A stretch of 5,843 nucleotides of DNA from Actinomycetota bacterium (GTDB lineage: Bacteria; Actinomycetota; Actinomycetes; Mycobacteriales; Micromonosporaceae), in the NCBI GenBank assembly GCA_005885115.1, contig VAXX01000055.1:1407-7249 (forward strand), given 5' to 3'. The notes beneath the pieces are model-generated. The model was not told the origin of the DNA and made no database searches. It worked only from the letters and a program-made list of their open reading frames with translations. This document shows, one piece after another, positions 1 to 4,830 of the stretch. Every line of letters starts with the position of its first letter. Position 1 is the first letter of the stretch. Made by a program: the position numbers and the translations under genes.

Positions 1-707
1 CCGCCCCGACCACGCTCGCCGTGGTGCACCTGGACCCGTACGGGGTGGCCGGGTACGACTTCTACATCGACGGCTGTGCCGACGGTACGTGGCGGCACGA
101 GGACCTGCCGGCGGCCTTGCCCGGCACCGGTGCGCTGCACGCGAGCGGCGCGCTGGCCTTGCCGGTACCGGCGCTGGGCGCGGTCCTCGACGAGCTGCTG
201 ACCCGGGAGAAGCCCCGCCGGGTGCTCACCTTCGACCCCAACATCCGGCCCCCGCTCATCCGCGACGAGGCGCTGGTACGGGCCCGGTTGACCCGCTGGC
301 TCGGGCTCACCGACCTGGTCAAGGCGAGCGCGGAGGACCTGGCCTGGATCGCGCCCGGCGAGCCGGTCGAGGAGGTCGCGGCGCGGTGGCGGCGGCGCGG
401 ACCGGCCGTGGTCGTGGTGACCCGGGGCGACAAGGGGGCGTACGCGGTCGGGCCGGCCGGCCCGGTCGACCTGCCCGGCGTACCCGTCGACGTGGTGGAC
501 ACCGTCGGCGCCGGGGACGCCTTCATGGCCGGGCTCCTGGCCGCGCTGGAGCGGGCGGGTCAGCTCACCCGACCCGGGCTCGCCGGGCTCTCCGGCCCGG
601 CGTTGACGGCGGCCCTGACGTACGCCCAGCGGGTCGCCGCGTACACCTGCGGCCGTGCCGGTGCGAACCCACCGTGGGCGGACGAACTCACGCGCCACCG
701 GCGGTGA
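1..707 (+). CDS. PfkB-family carbohydrate kinase (fructokinase/ribokinase-like), 5' end outside window
   Basis: ATP-dependent cytoplasmic sugar kinase, probably acting on fructose or a related sugar. The frame is open from base 3, so the true start lies upstream. The GTG at 21 is internal, because the N-terminal substrate-binding part is missing: about 235 residues remain of roughly 300-320 usual for the family. Numbered from that GTG, FDPNIRP (71-77) is the typical fructokinase strand, VTRGDKGA (133-140) is the nucleotide-side segment, and DTVGAGDAF (160-168) is PfkB signature 2. Asp166 of GAGD is the expected catalytic base and the GAG the anion hole. The stop is TGA at 705-707. The 3' end overlaps the convergent transporter gene by 20 bases, leaving no room for a terminator between them. 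Family assignment is firm; the exact sugar cannot be read from this fragment. Confidence 0.93.
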   Translation, partial: APTTLAVVHLDPYGVAGYDFYIDGCADGTWRHEDLPAALPGTGALHASGALALPVPALGAVLDELLTREKPRRVLTFDPNIRPPLIRDEALVRARLTRWLGLTDLVKASAEDLAWIAPGEPVEEVAARWRRRGPAVVVVTRGDKGAYAVGPAGPVDLPGVPVDVVDTVGAGDAFMAGLLAALERAGQLTRPGLAGLSGPALTAALTYAQRVAAYTCGRAGANPPWADELTRHRR

Positions 708-1464
708 GGATCGCGTCGGTGGCGAAGCCGGCGAGCAGCCCCACCACGATGCCCCACGTGGTGATCTCCTTGACCGCGAGCTTGCGACCCACCGCGAGCA
801 GTTCGATGACCACGTACAGGATCGAGCCGGCCGCCAGCGCGAGGAACGCCACGCTGACCGTCGGGTTGGTGAACCGCTGCCCCACAAGGGTGCCGAGGAA
901 GGTGGGACCGCCGCCGATCAGCCCCAGCAGGCCCAGGTAGCCCCACGACGGGCGGGCGTCGCTGGCGGCGAGCGGGGCGACGATACCGAAGCCCTCGGTC
1001 GCGTTGTGCAGCCCGAACCCGATCACCAGCAGCAGCGCCAGGTCCAGCTCGCCCCGGCTGGCCGAGTTGCCGATGGCCAGCCCTTCGGCGAAGTTGTGCA
1101 GCCCGATCCCGATCGCGATGAGCAGGGCGAGCTGCCGGGCCGGGTGGTGCGATCCCGCCGCGCGCCGCCCGGCCACCCACCGGTCGAAGTACACCAACCC
1201 GACCAGGCCGGCGCCGAGCCCGAGCGCGAGGACCGCGCCGTCGCGCAGGGCCGGTCCGTAGTGGTGGTCGGCGAGCGCGCCGTCGACCGGTTTCCACGCG
1301 TGGGCCAGGATGTCCCAGAGCAGGAAGACCAGGACGCCGATGGCGGCGGCGTTCAGCAGCGCGCGCAGCCGCGGCGCGGGCGCGCGCAACCGGCCGACCG
1401 GCAGGCCGAACAGGATGGTGACGCCGGCGATGGCGCCGAGCACGGCGATGTGGAAAGCGGACAC
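688..1464 (-). CDS. ZIP-family divalent metal transporter (ZupT-like)
   Basis: Integral membrane protein of 258 residues that should import a divalent metal (Zn, Fe or Mn) into the cytoplasm. About eight hydrophobic segments are visible, near residues 4-23, 38-56, 74-93, 110-131, 141-165, 174-195, 201-222 and 236-256. The ZIP signature appears twice: HNFAEG (123-128) in TM4 and HNATEG (153-158) in TM5. The paired His, Asn and Glu form the intramembrane metal site in the family. A later AAGSILYVVIEL (211-222) also fits. The linker before TM4 has only a few histidines. The start is GTG at 1462-1464, supported by GGAGAA at 1471-1476 with good spacing. An iron-box-like operator and promoter lie directly upstream, so repression by a DtxR/IdeR/MntR-type regulator is likely. 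The metal is not determined by sequence; the operator argues for Fe or Mn rather than Zn. Confidence 0.93.
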   Translation of the reverse strand: MSAFHIAVLGAIAGVTILFGLPVGRLRAPAPRLRALLNAAAIGVLVFLLWDILAHAWKPVDGALADHHYGPALRDGAVLALGLGAGLVGLVYFDRWVAGRRAAGSHHPARQLALLIAIGIGLHNFAEGLAIGNSASRGELDLALLLVIGFGLHNATEGFGIVAPLAASDARPSWGYLGLLGLIGGGPTFLGTLVGQRFTNPTVSVAFLALAAGSILYVVIELLAVGRKLAVKEITTWGIVVGLLAGFATDAILTAGGA

Positions 1465-1470
1465 CCGGTC

Positions 1471-1476
1471 TTCTCC
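1471..1476 (-). promoter_or_regulatory. Ribosome binding site of the ZIP transporter
   Basis: On the minus strand this reads GGAGAA, ending 6 bases before the GTG at 1464. It decides the GTG start, since no other in-frame start nearby has a comparable site. Confidence 0.7.
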
Positions 1477-1500
1477 AGATCACGATGGGGTACGGCCTGG

Positions 1501-1519
1501 GTAGGCTAGCCTAACTAAG
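1501..1519. promoter_or_regulatory. DtxR/IdeR-type iron box (metal-dependent repressor operator)
   Basis: The site holds a perfect 12-bp palindrome, TAGGCTAGCCTA, at 1502-1513. Over 1501-1519 it matches the 19-bp iron-box consensus of the DtxR family (TTAGGTTAGCCTAACCTAA) at 14 of 19 positions. A second, overlapping register at 1511-1529 (ending GGCCTAA) matches the opposite-strand consensus at 13 of 19, which suggests room for more than one repressor dimer. The site sits 37 bases upstream of the ZIP start and overlaps its likely -10 element, as expected for repression by metal-loaded regulator. It is also about 45 bases upstream of the divergent lipoprotein gene. A manganese-sensing MntR relative could use a similar site. 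Confidence 0.7.
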
Positions 1520-1532
1520 GCTGGCCTAACAA
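1503..1532 (-). promoter_or_regulatory. Likely sigma-70-type promoter of the ZIP transporter
   Basis: On the minus strand, TTGTTA (1527-1532) could serve as -35 and TAGCCT (1503-1508) as -10, with an 18-bp spacer. Transcription would begin near 1496, giving a leader of about 30 bases that contains the GGAGAA ribosome binding site. The -10 lies inside the iron box. The hexamers are only moderate matches, so this rests mainly on coherent spacing. Confidence 0.45.
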
Positions 1533-1560
1533 GTCGCCCCTCCACCTCCACGCCGGTACG

Positions 1561-2646
1561 GTGAGCCGAATGAGCCCCGGTAGGCGCTGGTTGCCCGTAC
1601 CGCTCGTGCTGTCGCTGCTCGTCACCGCTTGCACCGCCCGTACGCCCGCCGCGCTCGCGGGCCCCTCGGCGCCGCCCTCACCCGCCGCGTCGGCCGCCGT
1701 CGCCTCGCCGGTCGCGTCGTCGCCCGGGACGCCGGCCCGGCCGCCGGCCGCCGCGGGTACCGGGCTGCGCGGCTGCCCCGACCTGCCCGCCGACAACGTC
1801 TGGCACGCCGACGTCTCCCGGCTGCCGGTCCTGCCGGCCAGCCCGGCGTACGTGGCCGGCATCGGCGCGGCCGCCCGGGTGAAGGCGGACTTCGGCGCCG
1901 GAACGTGGGACGGCGGGCCGATCGGGATCCCGGTGACGTACGTGGGCGCCGGCCAGCCCCGGGTACCCGTCTCGTTCGACTACGCCGACGAGAGCGACCG
2001 TGGCCCGTACCCCGTCCCGCGCGACGCGCTCGTCGAGGGCGGCCCGGCCGCGTCCGGGGACCGGCACGTCCTGGTCGTCGATACCGGCGCCTGCCGCCTG
2101 TACGAACTGTGGGACGCTCACCCGAAACCGGACGGCTCCTGGCACGCCGGCTCGGGCGCGGTGTACGACCTGCGCGGCGACGCGCTCCGCCCGGCCGGCT
2201 GGACCTCGGCCGACGCGGCCGGCCTGCCGGTCGTACCGGGACTGGTGCGCTACGAGGAGGTGGCCGCCGGCCGGATCGACCACGCGATCCGCGTGACCGT
2301 ACCGCGCAGCCAGAACCGGTACGTGTGGCCGGCCCGGCACGCCGCGTCCAGGAGCACTGACCCGGCGCTGCCGCCGATGGGACTACGGCTGCGCTTGAAG
2401 TCCACCGTGGACACTTCCCGGCTGCCGGGGCAGGCCCGGGTGATCGCGCAGGCGATGAAGACGTACGGGCTGATCGTCGCGGACAACGGCTCCGCCTGGT
2501 ACCTGTCCGGGACGCCGGACAACCGGTGGAACAACGACGCGCTCCGGGCGCTGAACTCGTTGACCGGCAACGACTTCGAGGCGGTGGACGCAGGCAGGTT
2601 GATGGTCGGCCCGGACTCGGCCCGCTACCGGTACGAAGGGGAGTAG
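1561..2646 (+). CDS. Secreted lipoprotein of a conserved family of unknown function
   Basis: Predicted extracytoplasmic lipoprotein of 361 residues, or 358 if the ATG at 1570 is used. The N-terminus has arginines (8-9), a hydrophobic core (11-21) and a lipobox VTAC with Cys24 (codon at 1630), so lipidation and anchoring outside the membrane are expected. Residues 25-68 are a low-complexity Ala/Pro/Ser linker. The rest is one conserved domain with GTWDGGPIGIP (114-124), FDYADESDRGPYP (139-151), GDRHVLVVDTG (166-176), GSWHAGSGAVYDLR (192-205), YVWPARH (254-260) and TYGLIVADNGSAWY (301-314). I recognise this set from uncharacterised secreted proteins of actinobacteria and some other soil bacteria, but know no established activity. 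C72 and C178 could form a disulphide. The start is uncertain: GTG 1561 lacks a clear ribosome binding site, and GGTGAG at 1560-1565 is rather close to ATG 1570. It diverges from the ZIP gene across the iron box. Confidence 0.88.
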   Translation: MSRMSPGRRWLPVPLVLSLLVTACTARTPAALAGPSAPPSPAASAAVASPVASSPGTPARPPAAAGTGLRGCPDLPADNVWHADVSRLPVLPASPAYVAGIGAAARVKADFGAGTWDGGPIGIPVTYVGAGQPRVPVSFDYADESDRGPYPVPRDALVEGGPAASGDRHVLVVDTGACRLYELWDAHPKPDGSWHAGSGAVYDLRGDALRPAGWTSADAAGLPVVPGLVRYEEVAAGRIDHAIRVTVPRSQNRYVWPARHAASRSTDPALPPMGLRLRLKSTVDTSRLPGQARVIAQAMKTYGLIVADNGSAWYLSGTPDNRWNNDALRALNSLTGNDFEAVDAGRLMVGPDSARYRYEGE

Positions 2647-2664
2647 TTGCTGGGGGACACGTGA

Positions 2665-3033
2665 CTAGACCAGGTCGGCGTCCACGGCGATCGCGCACAC
2701 GGCGACCAGGCGCAGCAGGTGCCAGTCGGCGCTGGCCCACTGCGTCTCGGTACCGGTCGGGGACGGCTCGGGCAGCGGCCGGCCCATGCGCTGCGCGGCG
2801 GCGGCGATCGAGCGGGCGTACCGGCTCAACGAGAGCGCGTCGACCTCGCGCCCGACGGCGGCGATGGCGTCCCGGACCGCCGCCGAGTGCTGGTCGATCT
2901 CGGCCAGCAGGCCCGGCGTACCGAGGGCGGCCACCAGCCCGTCGACACCGACCCAGGCCATCAGTTCGTCCAGCGCGGTACGCGCGTCGGTGGTCGTGGT
3001 CGGGTTCGCCGTGGCGTCATAGGTGCTGCTCAT
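2665..3033 (-). CDS. Small actinobacterial protein of unknown function (possibly DUF6401-like)
   Basis: A 122-residue, probably cytoplasmic protein. After a Thr-rich N-terminus (residues 8-16) it is mostly helical in character, with ALDELMAWVG (20-29), GLLAEIDQHSAAVRDAIAAV (41-60) and LSLSRYARSIAAAA (67-80). A Pro-rich turn (86-93) and a hydrophobic C-terminal helix (104-117) follow. There is no signal peptide and no catalytic motif I can name. The pattern recalls short proteins labelled DUF6401 in actinomycetes; that is from memory and tentative. The start is ATG at 3031-3033. No Shine-Dalgarno is visible, but a TAGCGT -10-like element 7 bases upstream would allow a leaderless mRNA. The stop is a TAG, 18 bases from the end of the convergent lipoprotein gene. 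It lies 80 bases downstream of the acetyltransferase and may be transcribed on its own. Confidence 0.8.
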   Translation of the reverse strand: MSSTYDATANPTTTTDARTALDELMAWVGVDGLVAALGTPGLLAEIDQHSAAVRDAIAAVGREVDALSLSRYARSIAAAAQRMGRPLPEPSPTGTETQWASADWHLLRLVAVCAIAVDADLV

Positions 3034-3040
3034 GGCGCAT

Positions 3041-3046
3041 ACGCTA
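3041..3046 (-). promoter_or_regulatory. Candidate -10 element for leaderless transcription of the small unknown gene
   Basis: The minus strand reads TAGCGT, fitting the TAnnnT actinobacterial -10 pattern, with 7 bases between it and the ATG at 3033. That spacing would put the first transcribed base at the start codon, consistent with the missing Shine-Dalgarno. No convincing -35 is seen. Confidence 0.3.
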
Positions 3047-3113
3047 GGGGCCGGGAAAGGCCGCTGACCAGGGCGGCAACGCAAAGGCAACCGACCGCAC
3101 CCGAAGCGCTCCG

Positions 3114-3599
3114 CTACGGCGCGGGAGCCCGCAGCCGCATGGTGGGAGCGGCGACGGGCCGGAAGCCCAGCGCCCGGTACAGCCGCTCGCCGTCCGGGGT
3201 GGCGCGCAGGTCGATCGTGGTGATCTGCCGCTGCCGGTACCAGTCGAGCAGGGCGTGCAGACACGCCCGGGAGTACCCCCGCCGCCGGTAGCCGGCGTCG
3301 GTGGCCACGTTGAACACGTACCCGAGCCCGCCGCCGGGGTTGTCCGGGTCGGCCAGGCGGTCCTCGATGACGCCGACCGCGCACGCGGCCAGGGCGCCGG
3401 GCTGGTCCGGACGGTCGACCACGAAGCCGGCCAGGGAGGCATCGCTCAACCGGCGCACGAGCGTCTTCGCCGCGGCCTCCTGCCACTGGCCGGGCGCGGG
3501 TTCCCGGCCGTACATCGCGGTCAGCATCACGCCACGCAGGCGTACCAGCTCCCCGATGTCACCAAGGGCCGCAGGACGTACCTCGATCACCTCCGGCAC
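3114..3599 (-). CDS. GNAT-family N-acetyltransferase
   Basis: Cytoplasmic acetyl-CoA-dependent acyltransferase of 161 residues, a usual single-domain GNAT length; the acceptor is unknown. It begins IEVRPAALGDIGELVRLRG (5-23), the common GNAT first strand and helix. GYVFNVATDAGYRRRGYSRA (93-112) is strand beta4 plus motif A, where RRRGYS (105-110) corresponds to the acetyl-CoA pyrophosphate loop (R/Q-x-x-G-x-G/A, with Ser at the last position). ATPDGERLYRALGF (133-146) is motif B. The start is GTG at 3597-3599, with only a weak GGCGGT-like sequence upstream. A second GTG at codon 4 lies just after a GAG and is an alternative. It follows the FAD oxidoreductase by 32 bases on the same strand, so co-transcription is likely, but the sequence does not say whether the two act on the same substrate. 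Confidence 0.92.
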   Translation of the reverse strand: MPEVIEVRPAALGDIGELVRLRGVMLTAMYGREPAPGQWQEAAAKTLVRRLSDASLAGFVVDRPDQPGALAACAVGVIEDRLADPDNPGGGLGYVFNVATDAGYRRRGYSRACLHALLDWYRQRQITTIDLRATPDGERLYRALGFRPVAAPTMRLRAPAP

Positions 3600-3631
3600 G
3601 CTACCGCCACACCGGTACCCAGGCGACCGGG

Positions 3632-4750
3632 TTAGGACAGGAGCCGGATGGCGAGCCGGGCCGGGCGCCGGGCGACGGTACGCGCGAATCCGCCGTCGCT
3701 GTGGCAGAACGATCGGAAGGCGCGCCAGCCCGGTGCGGTGGCGAGGGCCGCGTGGAAGGTCCCGGGGTGCCGGGCGAAGGCGGCCAGAAGTCGTTGCCCG
3801 GCAAGCATTTCCGGGATCAGGGTACGGTCCAGTCCGGTGCGGTACCGGGCCGGGTCACCGGCGGCGGCCGCGTGCCCGGCGAGCAGTCCGGAGCGCAGCG
3901 CGTAGCTGATGCCCTCCCGGGTCCACGGCTCCAGCAGTCCGGCCGCGTCCCCGGCCACGAGCACCCGCCCCTTGACCAAGGGGGAGTCGGCGCTGCGGCA
4001 CCGGGTCAGGTGACCGGAGTCCTCGGCCGGCTCGATGTCGGCCAGACCCAGCCGGGTGACCAGGTCCCGCAGGTACGCGCGGGTCTGCTCGCCGTACCCC
4101 TTGGCCGCGATGACGCCGACGGTGAGCCGGTCGTCCTTGGGGAACACCCAGCCGTACGAGCCGGGCAGCGGGCCCCAGTCGATGAGTACCGTGCCGCGCC
4201 AGTGTTCCCGCAGCGGCCGCGGTACGGGCAGCTCCAGTTCGAGACCGAGGTCGATCTGTCCACAGTGGACACCGACGTGCCGGGCGGTGACCCCGGCCGA
4301 ACCGTCGGCGCCCACGAGGTACCGGCCGGCGACCCGGGTACCGTCGGCGAGCCGGGCGTACGCGTACCCCTCGTCCTTCTCGACGCCGCGCACCGCGCAC
4401 CGTTGCCGTACCACCGCTCCGGCCTTCTCGGCCGCCTCCCGCAGCGCGTCGTCGAGCTCCTCCCGGCGCACCATCGCGAGCAGGGGATCCACGCGCCCGC
4501 GGGTGAAGCCGCGCCGCCCGCGCAGCGTGAAGCGAAGCGTGTCGATGTGGTCGCGGGCCGGCGGCGGGACGCCGAGCGTGTCCAGCGCGGTGAGCGACGC
4601 GCCGACCAGGCCGCCGCCGCAGGTCTTGTACCGCGGGTGCCGGGCCCGTTCGAGCACGAGCGTACGCGCGCCGGCGCCGGCCGCCGCGTGCGCCGCCGCC
4701 AACCCGGCCGGCCCCGCGCCGACCACGACCACGTCCCACTGCTCCGACAC
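3632..4750 (-). CDS. Geranylgeranyl reductase family FAD-dependent oxidoreductase
   Basis: Flavoprotein of 372 residues that should saturate double bonds of an isoprenoid chain. In actinobacteria a plausible substrate is the menaquinone side chain (MenJ-like) or a polyprenyl lipid. The N-terminal Rossmann motif VVVGAGPAG (8-16) and acidic E34 bind the ADP part of FAD. KTCGGGL (42-48) is the family's cysteine loop near the flavin. GADG (147-150), GSYGWVFPK (197-205, the conserved YxWxFPK) and the second FAD motif GDAAGLLEPWTREGI (267-281) follow in the expected order. There is no membrane segment, so it is probably peripheral. The start is GTG at 4748-4750, chosen because the conserved strand starts 6 residues later. 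There is no clear Shine-Dalgarno, and a TAGGCT box 6 bases upstream suggests a leaderless mRNA. It is first in a likely leftward unit with the acetyltransferase. The exact substrate is unresolved; other group members act on geranylgeranyl groups of chlorophyll or archaeal lipids. Confidence 0.9.
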   Translation of the reverse strand: MSEQWDVVVVGAGPAGLAAAHAAAGAGARTLVLERARHPRYKTCGGGLVGASLTALDTLGVPPPARDHIDTLRFTLRGRRGFTRGRVDPLLAMVRREELDDALREAAEKAGAVVRQRCAVRGVEKDEGYAYARLADGTRVAGRYLVGADGSAGVTARHVGVHCGQIDLGLELELPVPRPLREHWRGTVLIDWGPLPGSYGWVFPKDDRLTVGVIAAKGYGEQTRAYLRDLVTRLGLADIEPAEDSGHLTRCRSADSPLVKGRVLVAGDAAGLLEPWTREGISYALRSGLLAGHAAAAGDPARYRTGLDRTLIPEMLAGQRLLAAFARHPGTFHAALATAPGWRAFRSFCHSDGGFARTVARRPARLAIRLLS

Positions 4751-4756
4751 GCCCGC

Positions 4757-4762
4757 AGCCTA
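4757..4762 (-). promoter_or_regulatory. Candidate -10 element for leaderless transcription of the FAD oxidoreductase
   Basis: The minus strand reads TAGGCT, a TAnnnT match, with exactly 6 bases before the GTG at 4750. This places the predicted transcript start on the start codon. The region 17 bp further upstream (TTTTCC) is a poor -35. It lies immediately beside the -35 of the divergent promoter. Confidence 0.4.
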
Positions 4763-4763
4763 C

Positions 4764-4792
4764 TTGACGCCGCCCGAGCGGAAAACGAATAT
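4764..4792 (+). promoter_or_regulatory. Likely promoter of the SCO5389-like chimeric gene
   Basis: TTGACG (4764-4769) matches five of six bases of the -35 consensus. After 17 bp, GAATAT (4787-4792) is a weak -10 inside an AT-richer patch. The start would fall near 4799, giving a leader of about 30 bases that carries AAAGGAG. The palindrome at 4792-4806 covers the predicted start site, a classical repressor position. Confidence 0.45.
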
Positions 4793-4806
4793 GGAAACCG
4801 TTATCA
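4792..4806. promoter_or_regulatory. 15-bp imperfect palindrome resembling a Zur (zinc repressor) box
   Basis: TGGAAACCGTTATCA is symmetric at 5 of 7 base pairs around a central C: outer TG/CA and inner AAC/GTT. Actinobacterial Zur boxes have the general form TGAAAATGATTTTCA, which it matches at 10 of 15 positions. It lies in a clearly AT-enriched patch in the divergent intergenic region, over the predicted transcript start. The match is suggestive only; another regulator could use this site. Confidence 0.35.
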
Positions 4807-4815
4807 ACAACGTGG

Positions 4816-4822
4816 AAAGGAG
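4816..4822 (+). promoter_or_regulatory. Strong ribosome binding site of the SCO5389-like chimeric gene
   Basis: AAAGGAG followed by 8 bases and ATG at 4831. This is the best Shine-Dalgarno in the window, and it fixes the start of the reading frame that runs to the window end. Confidence 0.85.
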
Positions 4823-4830
4823 CACCACCG

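Noticed and set aside
655..1509. Plus-strand open frame opposite the ZIP transporter
   Set aside because: The product is Gln/Arg/Gly-rich low-complexity sequence; the minus strand carries both ZIP signatures and eight membrane segments.
2647..2664. Possible terminator between the convergent lipoprotein and small unknown genes
   Set aside because: The 18-base gap holds only a short CACGTG palindrome, with no stem and no T-run.
1622..2740. Long minus-strand open frame of about 370 codons opposite the lipoprotein gene
   Set aside because: Its product is a low-complexity Arg/Pro/Gly-rich string with no motifs. It is an antisense shadow of a GC-rich gene whose plus-strand product has a lipobox and conserved motifs.
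3060..3077. Hairpin GCCGC-8-GCGGC as terminator after the acetyltransferase
   Set aside because: The stem is only 5 bp with an 8-base loop, and on the minus strand it is followed by only three T residues. Hairpins like this occur by chance at this GC content.
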